Positions 34,733-43,619 of a DNA stretch of 64,000 nucleotides are shown here, one piece after another. This DNA comes from Acidiphilium sp. (GTDB lineage Bacteria; Pseudomonadota; Alphaproteobacteria; Acetobacterales; Acetobacteraceae). The translations under genes were made by a program, and so were the position numbers. The notes below the pieces were generated by a model that did not search any database, was not told the origin of the DNA, and saw nothing but the letters and a program-made list of their open reading frames with translations. The first letter of the stretch is position 1. The number at the start of each line of letters is the position of its first letter. The stretch spans positions 248,001-312,000 of the forward strand of contig JAQTXH010000003.1 of the NCBI GenBank assembly GCA_028688905.1, written 5' to 3'.

Positions 34733-34747
34733 ATTCCTTTTAAGAAT
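34733..34747. promoter_or_regulatory. Candidate methylamine-regulon operator, site 3
   Basis: ATTC-CTTTTAA-GAAT within TTATTCCTTTTAAGAATTTT. It lies just after the predicted -10, as does site 1 before mgdA. Confidence 0.55.
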
Positions 34748-34870
34748 TTTTATGGTAGTAAGATCGAGAAGGCGGCGCGGGATGTCGTTTAGCGCCATCG
34801 ATGACAAGCAACTTCCGATCACGGTCGGAAGAAATGACTGGCGCGTGATTACGAACCATGAGGAGTTCCC

Positions 34871-36256
34871 ATGTCTGAACTACGTAAGAACAATTTGTCG
34901 TTTATCGAAGCCATCGGTCAGTCTATCACTAGTCTATCGCCGACCTTCACCCCGGCTCTCGGGGTTGCGGTCGTGGGTGGCATGGCCGGGTCGGCTTCCT
35001 GGTTGGTCTATACGCTGGCGACGGTCGGGATTGTCATTGTGGCGCTCAATATCGCGAAACTGGCGAAACGAATTCCAGCCGCCGGCTCATTTTTCCTCTA
35101 TGTCTCGCGGACCCTCGGGCCGTCCTACGGGCTGCTCTCAGGCTGGGCGATGCTCGTAGCCTACTTGTTCACCTCGGTTGCTTTGACAGTCGCCACCTCT
35201 CTTTTCTTTAAGGCACTCATCGCGGGGTTGGGTATAACCATCATCATTCCGAACGTCGTGATTTACGTCGTGGTTTCCGCCTTAATTTGGTTGTTGGCAT
35301 ATCGCGACATCAAGTTTTCCACACGTTTTGGGTTATCCCTTGAAGGGTTATCCGTCGCCGCAATCCTGATTGTCTGCTTTCTTGTCTGGAAGAAGTTTGG
35401 TTTTGAGATAGATCCCAAGCAGGTTCACCTGAGTGGAGCCTCGTTTGGAAGTATCGCGCCGCCCATCGTTTTTGCGATTTTCTCCTGGGTCGGCTTCGAA
35501 AGTGCGGCGACGCTCAGCAAGGAAATCCGGAATCCGGAGGTTGTGGTACCGCGCGCGATCGTTGCCACCGCGATCATCGTGGGGATCTTTTTCATCGGCA
35601 CGACGGCAATCGTCGTGATGGGTTTCGGCGATAATGCGACGAAGCTCGGTGCCAGCGCTGCGCCATTGAACTATATTTCGGAGGGCCTGGGTTCCTGGGT
35701 TGCGCTGTTCATCTATTTCGCGGCCATGATCAGTTGTTTTGCCTGTTCGCTTGGCCAGTTGAACGCGTTTTCCCGGATGCTGTTCTCCCTCGGCCGCTAC
35801 CAGTTTGTCCACAAGTCGATGGGTGTCGTCCATAAACAACACCACACTCCGCACCTTGCTCTGGCCGTCGGAACCATCGCGAATGCCATCCTTTGCATCG
35901 TCTTCTCCGAACAAGGGGAAACCAATCTGGTTGGTTATTTCGGCACAATCGCCACGTTTGGCTTCATCACCGTCTATTTCCTTTGCTCGATTTGTGCGCC
36001 GATCCTGCTTTATCGGGAAAAAACGCTGAAGGCAGGTGATGTCATTCTCGGAGCGGCGGGGGCCATTGCGATGGCGCTGGCTTTCTTCGGCAGCGTCTAT
36101 CCGGTCCCGGCCGCTCCGTACAATTACTTCCCTTGGGGTTTCATAGTTTATATGGCGATTGGCATTGTCTGGTTTTTTGTCCTCAAGGCGAAATCACCCA
36201 ATGTATTGCTTGGCATCGAACATGATCTCGAAGGACTCGGTACCGCAGCAGATTGA
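34871..36256 (+). CDS. APC-superfamily amino acid/amine permease
   Basis: A 461-residue transporter with about 12 membrane segments. The N-terminus (NLSFIEAIGQSITSLSPTFTPALG) and SWVGFESAATLSKEIRNPEVVVPRAI in TM6-7 are classic APC features that shape the substrate site. It probably imports an amino acid or amine with protons. Its promoter carries the same inverted repeat as mgdA, so a methylamine, dimethylamine or N-methyl amino acid is a reasonable substrate guess. GAGGAG lies before the ATG. Confidence 0.88.
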   Translation: MSELRKNNLSFIEAIGQSITSLSPTFTPALGVAVVGGMAGSASWLVYTLATVGIVIVALNIAKLAKRIPAAGSFFLYVSRTLGPSYGLLSGWAMLVAYLFTSVALTVATSLFFKALIAGLGITIIIPNVVIYVVVSALIWLLAYRDIKFSTRFGLSLEGLSVAAILIVCFLVWKKFGFEIDPKQVHLSGASFGSIAPPIVFAIFSWVGFESAATLSKEIRNPEVVVPRAIVATAIIVGIFFIGTTAIVVMGFGDNATKLGASAAPLNYISEGLGSWVALFIYFAAMISCFACSLGQLNAFSRMLFSLGRYQFVHKSMGVVHKQHHTPHLALAVGTIANAILCIVFSEQGETNLVGYFGTIATFGFITVYFLCSICAPILLYREKTLKAGDVILGAAGAIAMALAFFGSVYPVPAAPYNYFPWGFIVYMAIGIVWFFVLKAKSPNVLLGIEHDLEGLGTAAD

Positions 36257-36319
36257 CGTTGGTCATGATTTTGGCGACGTTTATGTGTTTAGATCAGAAA
36301 ATCAATACATTCGGAGTCC

Positions 36320-36523
36320 TTGCTTGAACCTATTGACCGGCTTTCCGATTACCCGCACGCCGCGATCTACGACGGGCTGCTCGCCGATTTCGAGTTCAAA
36401 CCGCCACCGCTGCTCTGCGTGCTGGAAATCCACATACGCCACCCGGAGAACGGCTTTGGTGTTTTTTATGAAAACACGCTGCTCAGCGACAATTATTTTG
36501 GCAGTGCGGTCATGGCCGACTAA
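36320..36523 (+). CDS. Small acidic protein, unknown
   Basis: A 67-residue frame (LEPIDRLSDYPHAAIYDGLL...VLEIHIRHPENGFGVFYENT) with strong GC3 codon bias (CTGCTC, GAC, ATC), which supports coding. It has no clear ATG: the frame opens at 36293 and the only usual start is TTG at 36320, with GGAG just three bases away. No family recognised. It lies between the permease and the kinase, 73 bases before the latter. Confidence 0.45.
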   Translation: MLEPIDRLSDYPHAAIYDGLLADFEFKPPPLLCVLEIHIRHPENGFGVFYENTLLSDNYFGSAVMAD

Positions 36524-36596
36524 CCGCGTTGTCAGGACAGCGGTCTGACACTCCGATTGCCATGCGGCACGCCGTGTCACGCCTGCCGCGGAGCGG

Positions 36597-38384
36597 ATGC
36601 ATGACCCAAAGTTTCCAGACGGTTTCGTGGATCCAGGCAACAGCGCGCCTCCACGGGAAGCGTTTATCATGACCAGAATGGCTGGTGAGATCAATGACGG
36701 CGGCTGGCGGATCGCGACAGGATTCGCGGCGACCAGCCTCCACAATTCCCATAATTTCTATGCTGTCTATGCCGGGGATGCGTTCGGCCATCCCGAGCGC
36801 GGCGTCATCGCCATCATGGCACGCGCGCATGCTGAATCGCCGGAGCAAGCCACCGGTGCGCGATACGCTGCGCAGATCGTCGTACATTCCCTGGCGGAAG
36901 GCTATTTTGGCGCGCGGCGCACGCTATCGACGCGCCGTGCCGCCAGTCTTTCGCTCACCGCCGTTAACCGTTGGCTGTTCGATCAGGTCCGAACCGATGC
37001 CGCAGGGCACTTGACCCCCGTCTCGCTCACCGCCGTCCTGTTCCACAATGATCGGATCGGGTTAGTCCAGATCGGCACCTGCCAAGGCTATCGTTGCCGG
37101 AATGGCATTCTCTCACCGCTGATGCGCGAGCATACGCACGTCAAGCCGGAAGGCAGAAAAGCCCCAACCCGCGCCATCGGTCTTGACCTTGATCTAGCTA
37201 TCGATTTCATCGAGGAAACCGCCGAGCCGGCGGATCGTTACATTCTCGTCAGCGGAATGGAGAGCCAGAACCCGGACTCCCTTTGCACAGGGCTGACGGA
37301 ACCTCTGTCGACTGCGCCGAGTGACCCCACGGCTTTTGCGCAGGCTCTGTTGGTTGCTCTCAACAACGCTCCCGGCGATGACAAAGCGATCATGGTGTTG
37401 GACATCATCGCCGTACCGCCTGGGCGTGCCGCTACCCCTGCCGCCGATCTTGCGGATTTGCCCCTGCGCCCAGCCCCGCGCGAGGGGGATGTGTGGGACG
37501 GTTTTATTCTGGGTAAAACGCTCTACCACGGGCGCTATACTATGCTTAAAGCTGCTTACGACAGTATTGAAAAACGCGAAGTCGTACTCAAAATTCCGCT
37601 GCCCGCCATGTTGCAGGACGAGATTTTTACGGCCGGCTTCATGCGCGAGGCCTGGATCGGCACCATCGTGCGGGGTGCCACCGTCGCGCGTTATCTGGAA
37701 CTACCGCCTGAGCGTCGATCCAGCCTCTACCTCGTCATGCCACTCTATAATGGCGAGACCCTGGAAAATCGCCTACATCGGGGACCGGCGGTGTCCCTGC
37801 CGGAAGGTATCGGCATCGCCCTGAAACTTTGTGAGGCGGTACAGGATCTCGCAGCCATCCAGATCGTGCATCGCGACATCAAGCCTGAAAATATCATGCT
37901 GCTTGCCGATAACGAACTCCGCCTCCTCGATCTCGGCCTTGCCTATCTTCCCGGCATCGACACCATGGACAGGGCGAGGCCCGGTGGCACCATCCGCTAT
38001 ATGGCACCCGAACTGCTGCAAGGGGTCGCCGCCAATGCCCGCACCGAGGTCTATGCTCTGGCGGTGACAATTTACCGTATGTTTGCCGGCGGTGCCTATC
38101 CGTTTGGCCAGCGTGAAGTCACACCGCTCGCGCGCTTGCGTCCGGATTTGCCGCGCTGGCTGGGGCATTGTCTTGCGCGCGCGTTGGCCGCTCAACCCGC
38201 CGAGCGTTTCAAGGATTCCGGCGAATTTGCCAGGGCGTTGCAAATTGCGTTAACCACCGCCCCTGAGGATGACGCCAAATCACCGAAACAATTCCCGCTG
38301 TCCCGCCTGCAAATCTGGCAGGTTCTTACGGTAATCTTCGCCCTGGGCTTTCTGATCATGCTTCTTCTGCGCGGCCTGAAATAG
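36597..38384 (+). CDS. Ser/Thr protein kinase fused to a degenerate PP2C domain, C-terminal TM
   Basis: A 595-residue bifunctional-type protein. Residues about 30-275 have the PP2C layout, but key metal sites are altered: YAGDAFGHPERG for the usual DGMGGH, and ILVSGMESQNPD where SDG is expected. Residues about 300-550 are a Hanks kinase: VVLKIP (K332), REAW (E351), HRDIKPEN (D427), DLG (445-447) and MAPELL. One transmembrane helix (573-592) anchors it with the enzyme in the cytoplasm. Related fusions accompany nitrate transporters; here an amine-type permease is upstream. ATG at 36597 used; 36669 is an alternative with a better GGAAG site. Confidence 0.85.
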   Translation: MHDPKFPDGFVDPGNSAPPREAFIMTRMAGEINDGGWRIATGFAATSLHNSHNFYAVYAGDAFGHPERGVIAIMARAHAESPEQATGARYAAQIVVHSLAEGYFGARRTLSTRRAASLSLTAVNRWLFDQVRTDAAGHLTPVSLTAVLFHNDRIGLVQIGTCQGYRCRNGILSPLMREHTHVKPEGRKAPTRAIGLDLDLAIDFIEETAEPADRYILVSGMESQNPDSLCTGLTEPLSTAPSDPTAFAQALLVALNNAPGDDKAIMVLDIIAVPPGRAATPAADLADLPLRPAPREGDVWDGFILGKTLYHGRYTMLKAAYDSIEKREVVLKIPLPAMLQDEIFTAGFMREAWIGTIVRGATVARYLELPPERRSSLYLVMPLYNGETLENRLHRGPAVSLPEGIGIALKLCEAVQDLAAIQIVHRDIKPENIMLLADNELRLLDLGLAYLPGIDTMDRARPGGTIRYMAPELLQGVAANARTEVYALAVTIYRMFAGGAYPFGQREVTPLARLRPDLPRWLGHCLARALAAQPAERFKDSGEFARALQIALTTAPEDDAKSPKQFPLSRLQIWQVLTVIFALGFLIMLLLRGLK

Positions 38385-38401
38385 GCATCCGCATTTTATA
38401 T

Positions 38402-39262
38402 ATGAGCGACCTCCATTTGGAGATGGCCCGCTGGCGCGTGCCCGTGCCGGGCTGGACTGTGCTTCTGGGCCGCCATCGCCCCCTCGCCAGCCGCCTCTGG
38501 CGCGGCCCCAAGCTCAACGATCTCGGTCGCATCGACCTCATCGCCATGGCGGGAGACATTCATAATGGCCTGCGCGGCATCGCCTATGCTGACCGGATCG
38601 CGAAATTCATGTCCGCGCCTGTCGTTTATGTTGCGGGCAACCACGAATTCTATCATCACGATATCGATCAGTTGTTGCCGATGCTCACCCGGGCGGCCTC
38701 GCGCACGCGAGGTCGCGTGACCTTCCTTGAAAACGCCGTTGCCGGTTTCACTTTTCATGGCCAACACCTGAACGTTCTGGGCTGCACACTATGGTCCGAT
38801 TACGCGCTGCACGGCGATCCCGCGGCCGCCATGACGATTGCCGCGCGCCGAATGAGCGATCATGCCATCATCCACTGCGAAAATGGACTTTTTACACCGG
38901 GAGATGCGCTGGCCCGCCATAAAGCCTCCCGGCACTGGCTGCATGAAACTTTGGCCCGTTTGGATGAAACTGAACCGGGAGTGCCGGTTCTCATCGTTAC
39001 CCATCATGCGCCAAGCCCCGCATGTCTCGGAGCGCGCACCGGCGACATCGCCCCGGCGTACGGTTCCGATCTAGTGAAAGAATTCGCGCATTTTCGTCCC
39101 ACCGCATGGATAAACGGTCATACCCATTTTCGGCATGATAGCGTGGAAGCCGGTATCCGACTGGTCTCGGCTCCGCGCGGTTATCCGGTATACGGTGGCG
39201 CGGCGGCACCAGACTATCGGCCCGGAGTGCTGGAGTTACGTCTGATCCCATCTCCGAGCTGA
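38402..39262 (+). CDS. Calcineurin-like metallophosphoesterase
   Basis: At least 286 residues. All five metal motifs are present: SDLHLE, AGDIHNG, AGNHEFY, VTHHAPS and NGHTHFRHD. It should be a cytosolic two-metal phosphoesterase; substrate unknown. The first ATG lies directly before SDLHLE, which would remove the usual first strand. Codons upstream in the same frame read IRILY, exactly the expected strand, but contain no ATG, GTG or TTG, so the true start may be an ATT/ATC/ATA codon overlapping the kinase stop region. Probably co-transcribed with the kinase. Confidence 0.85.
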   Translation: MSDLHLEMARWRVPVPGWTVLLGRHRPLASRLWRGPKLNDLGRIDLIAMAGDIHNGLRGIAYADRIAKFMSAPVVYVAGNHEFYHHDIDQLLPMLTRAASRTRGRVTFLENAVAGFTFHGQHLNVLGCTLWSDYALHGDPAAAMTIAARRMSDHAIIHCENGLFTPGDALARHKASRHWLHETLARLDETEPGVPVLIVTHHAPSPACLGARTGDIAPAYGSDLVKEFAHFRPTAWINGHTHFRHDSVEAGIRLVSAPRGYPVYGGAAAPDYRPGVLELRLIPSPS

Positions 39263-39270
39263 TTGGGCTA

Positions 39271-39289
39271 GCCGAGGCACGCCCTCGGC
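39271..39289. terminator. Hairpin between convergent genes
   Basis: GCCGAGG-CACGC-CCTCGGC, a 7-bp stem in the 36-bp gap between the metallophosphoesterase and phosphoesterase stops. No T run on the plus strand; it may serve both directions. Confidence 0.5.
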
Positions 39290-39298
39290 AAGCATGTT

Positions 39299-40717
39299 CT
39301 AATTTAGTCCCACATGTTTTTTGACCAGATCCAGCGTATGTTCGAGCCTCCCGAGGAGACCGCTGCCCGGTTGCCGTTCGCCGATGAAGGCTTCCAGCCG
39401 GTCGGTGGCGAGTTTTGCCTGGCTCATGCTGTCGTTCAGGGCCTCATGGGCGCGCGCCATCAGGCCGCTTCTGTGACCGGCGTGCTGGAGTTCGCGTTCC
39501 AGATGGTGGGTGAAGCCGAACAGCGAGGCTTTGAAGCCGTCGAGCGCGGGGATAACCCGAGCGGGCTGGATGTCCGGCGCGAGGGCGGCTTCGGGCAGTT
39601 CCGTCCGGGGTGTCGTCCGCCAGCTTAAGGCGGCGACCGGATCGTTCGCCTGTTCCGACCGTTTGCCGAGGGGTTGCACCGGCGGCCACAGGCCGCTCGC
39701 CATTTTCAGCAGGCTGGTATGGTCGAAAACGGTCGAAATCACACCTGGATCGAGCATCGGCGATATCAACACCGCCGGCACCCGGAACCCCAGAAGGTCG
39801 AACCCGAAATGCTCGGTATGTTCATCGGGCGGCACGGTCTTCGGTGGCACCACATGGTCGTAGAACCCGCCGTGCTCATCGTACAGAACGATCAGCAGGG
39901 TTTTGGCGAACAGCGCTTCGTTGGCGCGCAGCGCATTGTAGACGGTGGCGATCAGCGCATCGCCGCGCATGATGTCGTGCGGCGGATGCTGGTCGTTCTG
40001 GTGGGGGCCAAAATAGGTTGGTTCGATGAAGGTGTAGGCGGCGAGATCGCCTTTGGCGATATCGTCGTTGAAATGGGCGAACCGGCGGTAACCGCCAAGG
40101 TGTTGCCATTGGTGACTGAGCACCAGCGACTGCGGCACGTCGCCATAATAGATGCGCCACGCCACGCCGGCATCGCTCAGTTCATCGTACAGGGTGCGCT
40201 GGCCGTACATGTGCAGCTTCGAGCTGAACAGGCCACCCGGTTCGTTGACGTGACCGTGCGAGGTGCCGCTATGGGCGAACAGACGGTTGATCCAGGTTGG
40301 CCCCGGCATCGAGGAAAACCAGTGGTCGCACATCACGAAATGCTCGGCGAGGGTGTGCAGGCCGGGCAGAAACCCGCGCGGGTAATAGCCCATGACCTCC
40401 TGGCGTTCTTCCGGCGTGGCGTTCGGGTGGGTGCGGATGAAATCGGCGACGAAGCCCAGGTTGGTCCCGTGGTCGAACTGCGCCAGGGAGTTGGATAAAT
40501 AATGCCGGGGGTCGCGCTCCACGTTGCGCGTGCGGGTTTCGGCCTGAAACAACGCGGGCTGGCCGGGGCCGGCCGGGTTGCTGTGCGGGTGCGCCGGATC
40601 GACGCCTTCGAGTCCCGGATGCAGGGCGGTCATGCAGCCCAGCATGCGGTCGAACCCGTTATTCTCCAGCATGAGAACCACGACGTGGTCGATGGGTATG
40701 TCGTCAATCGAGGCCAT
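39299..40717 (-). CDS. Phospholipase C / acid phosphatase-family phosphoesterase
   Basis: A 472-residue alkaline-phosphatase-superfamily enzyme: IDHVVVLMLENNGFDRMLG (metal-binding Glu-Asn), DHWFSSMPGPTWINRLFAHSGTSHG and IVLYDEHGGFYDHVVPP (Asp/His metal ligands). Members hydrolyse phosphodiesters of phospholipids or other substrates. No signal peptide is present at the N-terminus (MASIDDIPIDHV), which is unusual because many relatives are secreted. The C-terminal 100 residues are helical and charged. Single-gene unit, divergent from recQ. Confidence 0.85.
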   Translation of the reverse strand: MASIDDIPIDHVVVLMLENNGFDRMLGCMTALHPGLEGVDPAHPHSNPAGPGQPALFQAETRTRNVERDPRHYLSNSLAQFDHGTNLGFVADFIRTHPNATPEERQEVMGYYPRGFLPGLHTLAEHFVMCDHWFSSMPGPTWINRLFAHSGTSHGHVNEPGGLFSSKLHMYGQRTLYDELSDAGVAWRIYYGDVPQSLVLSHQWQHLGGYRRFAHFNDDIAKGDLAAYTFIEPTYFGPHQNDQHPPHDIMRGDALIATVYNALRANEALFAKTLLIVLYDEHGGFYDHVVPPKTVPPDEHTEHFGFDLLGFRVPAVLISPMLDPGVISTVFDHTSLLKMASGLWPPVQPLGKRSEQANDPVAALSWRTTPRTELPEAALAPDIQPARVIPALDGFKASLFGFTHHLERELQHAGHRSGLMARAHEALNDSMSQAKLATDRLEAFIGERQPGSGLLGRLEHTLDLVKKHVGLN

Positions 40718-41038
40718 AGGTCGTTTGCTCCCCGGTACGGCGTATCGCGTTGCCGCTATTTAGGGAGGCACCGCCGCACAAACCATGGGCAGCGCTGTCA
40801 CGGCGCGCGGTCACTGCGTCCGATTGACATCGCGGATTGCGCGGCGGACACCATCGTGTCGTACTTGTGGTTGGGCGAGTCGCTTGATGAAACCGCTCTA
40901 AAACCCGTCCAATGGGTTGGTCGCCCGTCGTTGGTGGCCCGTCGTTGGTGGCCCGTCGTTGGTCGCACATAGCTGGAGGCGCAGTCTATTCCGAGCGAAG
41001 ACCTTCCCCCGGCCCTGACGCGGCGGCCCGAACAAATA
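40718..41038. other. 321-bp region before recQ
   Basis: Contains the 14-bp tandem repeat at 40924-40965. The recQ frame remains open 5' to 40973 (see recQ), so part of this stretch may be coding. Nothing else recognised. Confidence 0.5.
40924..40965 (+). repeat. 14-bp tandem repeat, three units
   Basis: CCCGTCGTTGGTGG twice perfectly, then CCCGTCGTTGGTCG. It ends seven bases before the point where the recQ frame opens. Confidence 0.9.
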
Positions 41039-42817
41039 TTGCATGTCGTTTTCGGCCACGGCGGCTTTCGCGGTCAGCAGGCCGAAATCGTGTCCCATGT
41101 GATTGCCGGGGGCGACGCGATCGTGCTGATGCCGACCGGCGGGGGCAAATCAGTCTGCTATCAGCTTCCGGCGCTGGCCCGGCCCGGCGTGGGCATTGTG
41201 GTCTCGCCGCTGATCGCGCTGATGCGCAACCAGGTGGAGGCGTTGCGCCAGTTGGGGGTGCGCGCGGCGGCGCTCAATTCCAGCCTCGATGCCGCCGAAC
41301 GGTCGCGGGTGCGGGCCGATTTGCGGGGTGGGCGGCTCGATTTGTTGTATGTGGCCCCGGAGCGGCTGGTGTCGCCCGATTTCCTCGCGTTACTCGACGA
41401 GGTGCCGATCGCGCTGTTCGCGATCGACGAGGCGCATTGCATCAGCCAGTGGGGTCACGATTTCCGGCCGGAATATATGCAGCTTGCCGCCTTGGGAACG
41501 CGGTTTCCCGGAGTGCCGCGCATCGCGCTGACCGCCACGGCGGACCCGCAGACCCGCGAGGATATTCGCCGCCGGCTCGATCTGGGTGTGGCGCGGTTGT
41601 TTCTGGCGAGTTTCGACCGGCCCAATATTTTTTATAATATCGCGCTGAAGTCCGAACCCAAGAAGCAACTCCTGGCGTTTTTGAAGACCCATCCCGGCGA
41701 GAGCGGCATTGTCTATTGCCTCAGCCGCGCCACGGTCGAGGAAACCGCCGCGTGGCTGCGCGCGCAGGGGATCAACGCGCTGGCCTATCACGCTGGCCTG
41801 GATGCCGGGATGCGCAACCGGCATCAGGATGCGTTTCTGGCAGAGGATGGCATCGTGCTGGTGGCGACGATCGCGTTCGGCATGGGGATCGACAAGCCGG
41901 ACGTGCGGTTTGTCGCGCATGTCGATCTGCCGTCGAGCCTGGAGGCATTTTATCAGGAGACCGGGCGGGCCGGGCGCGACGGCCAACCCGCCGAAACCCT
42001 GCTGCTGTATGGGTTGCACGATGTGACACTGCGCGGGCGGATGATCGACCAGGGCGATGCGCCCGACGAGGTCAAGCGGGTGGAGCGGAGCAAGCTCGAT
42101 GCCTTGCTCGGCGTGTGCGAAACCGCGGCCTGCCGGCGGCGGGCGATTCTGGCGCATTTCGGCGAAACCCCGCCCGTCGCCTGCGGTCATTGCGATAATT
42201 GCGCGACGGCGGTCGAAACGTGGGACGGCACGGTCGCGGCACGCAAGGCGCTGTCGGCGATGCTGCGCACCGGCCAGCGGTTCGGCGTCGGGCATCTGAC
42301 CGATGTGCTGCTGGGGGTGGCGACCGAAAAGATCGTCCGGTTCGGGCATGACAAATTGCCGACCTTCGGGGTTGGCACCGAGCTCGATCGCAAGGCCTGG
42401 GCATCGGTGTTTCGCCAGCTGGTGGTGGGGGGTATCGTCGCGGTCGATCATGCGGCGTTTGGGGCACTGTGTACCACGCCTCTGTCCGGCCCGATCCTGC
42501 GCGGCACGGAAACCCTGCGCTTCCGGCGCGACCGGCCGAACCCGAAATCCACCGCGTTGAAAACGACGGACCGCGCCGCACTCGATCCTGCCACCGAAAC
42601 GATCTTTGAGGCATTGCGCGCCCGGCGCAAGCATCTGGCCCTTGAACAGGGCGTGCCCGCCTATGTGATTTTCCACGACAGCACCCTGGTCGCCCTGGCC
42701 CGATCGCGCCCGCGCAGCCGCGCCGAGCTTGAGGCGATCCCTGGCATGGGGCGCAGCAAGATCGAGCGCTATGGCGATGAGGTTCTGGCGGCGCTGGCGC
42801 AGGGAACGGCAAAATAA
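41039..42817 (+). CDS. recQ: ATP-dependent DNA helicase RecQ
   Basis: A RecQ helicase of 592 residues from TTG 41039. Motif 0 [15 protein letters not shown], Walker [50 protein letters not shown]-type motif V and [10 protein letters not shown] are clear; an RQC zinc segment ([16 protein letters not shown]...CGHCDNC) and a C-terminal HRDC domain (about 510-592) follow. It unwinds DNA 3' to 5' in recombination repair. The frame continues upstream to 40973 with [14 protein letters not shown], as homologues have, so the real start may be a rarer codon 5' of 41039. Confidence 0.93.
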   Translation: MHVVFGHGGFRGQQAEIVSHVIAGGDAIVLMPTGGGKSVCYQLPALARPGVGIVVSPLIALMRNQVEALRQLGVRAAALNSSLDAAERSRVRADLRGGRLDLLYVAPERLVSPDFLALLDEVPIALFAIDEAHCISQWGHDFRPEYMQLAALGTRFPGVPRIALTATADPQTREDIRRRLDLGVARLFLASFDRPNIFYNIALKSEPKKQLLAFLKTHPGESGIVYCLSRATVEETAAWLRAQGINALAYHAGLDAGMRNRHQDAFLAEDGIVLVATIAFGMGIDKPDVRFVAHVDLPSSLEAFYQETGRAGRDGQPAETLLLYGLHDVTLRGRMIDQGDAPDEVKRVERSKLDALLGVCETAACRRRAILAHFGETPPVACGHCDNCATAVETWDGTVAARKALSAMLRTGQRFGVGHLTDVLLGVATEKIVRFGHDKLPTFGVGTELDRKAWASVFRQLVVGGIVAVDHAAFGALCTTPLSGPILRGTETLRFRRDRPNPKSTALKTTDRAALDPATETIFEALRARRKHLALEQGVPAYVIFHDSTLVALARSRPRSRAELEAIPGMGRSKIERYGDEVLAALAQGTAK

Positions 42818-42941
42818 CATATTGGCAATTTAACAATTTATCTATAGCTTAAGTATTGCGTCGCGTGGCTGCGGGCGCATGGAATCGTCGCGATGCGCCG
42901 AGCCGAATGCCTGCTGGCCGAAAGATCGTCAAGGATTGAAA

Positions 42942-43619
42942 ATGAACCCATTGTCTTCCAGCGAACCGGTGCATCCGCCGTTGCTGCACGACGCGGCACC
43001 CGAATTTCAGGCCCGCACCACCTTGGGGATGCGCTCACTGTCGGATTATCGGGGGCAGTGGCTGCTGTTTTTTTCCCACCCAGCCGATTTCACTCCAGTC
43101 TGCGCCAGTGAATTCGTGGCATTCGCCCGCGCAACCGACCGGTTCAAGGCGCTCGACTGCGCATTGCTCGCTTTGTCGGTGGACAGCCTGTATTCGCATT
43201 TGGCCTGGTTGCGCAGCATTCGCGCCCAGTTCGGGGTCGAAATTCCCTTTCCGATCATCGAAGACCCCTCGATGGTGATCGCTCGCAGCTTCGGGATGAT
43301 CGCGCCCAGCTCGCTCGATACCGCACTGGTGCGGGCGGTGTACGTGATCGACCCGATCGGGGTGATCCGCGCGATTTTGTGGTACCCGATGACGACGGGG
43401 CGCAATGTCGAGGAGTTGTTGCGCCTGGTGGCGGCGCTGCGCACCAGCGATGCGCACCATGTTTCGACGCCGGAAGGCTGGCAACCCGGCGACGATGTGA
43501 TTTTGCCGCCGCCGCAATCGGCGGAGGGGCTGTTCGAGCCGGTGGCGGCCGGCGAGGACTGGTATTACCGGACCGGCCCGCTCGCGGCAGGCGATGCCGT
43601 GAAAGGCAGACGGACATGA
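42942..43619 (+). CDS. Peroxiredoxin, 1-Cys (Prx6-like) type
   Basis: A 225-residue AhpC/TSA-family protein. FFSHPADFTPVCASEF contains the peroxidatic Cys54; no C-terminal resolving Cys motif is visible, and the long C-terminal domain (TPEGWQPGDDVILPPP) is that of the Prx6/1-Cys group. Reduces hydrogen or organic peroxides in the cytosol. ATG at 42942 starts a typical N-terminus; the frame upstream is leader. Its stop overlaps the following ArsR start (ATGA). Confidence 0.9.
   Translation: MNPLSSSEPVHPPLLHDAAPEFQARTTLGMRSLSDYRGQWLLFFSHPADFTPVCASEFVAFARATDRFKALDCALLALSVDSLYSHLAWLRSIRAQFGVEIPFPIIEDPSMVIARSFGMIAPSSLDTALVRAVYVIDPIGVIRAILWYPMTTGRNVEELLRLVAALRTSDAHHVSTPEGWQPGDDVILPPPQSAEGLFEPVAAGEDWYYRTGPLAAGDAVKGRRT

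Larger units (their letters stand above)
34567..34870. other. 304-bp control region before the APC permease
   Basis: AT-rich in its second half. Contains a weak promoter (CTGACT, 17 bases, AATAAT at 34703-34731) and operator site 3. No gene seen. Confidence 0.55.

Noticed and set aside
36302-36745. 147-codon minus-strand frame opposite the small acidic protein
   Set aside because: It overlaps the start of the kinase gene and has no ribosome-binding site; the plus-strand frame has the better codon use, though both look protein-like over 36320-36520.
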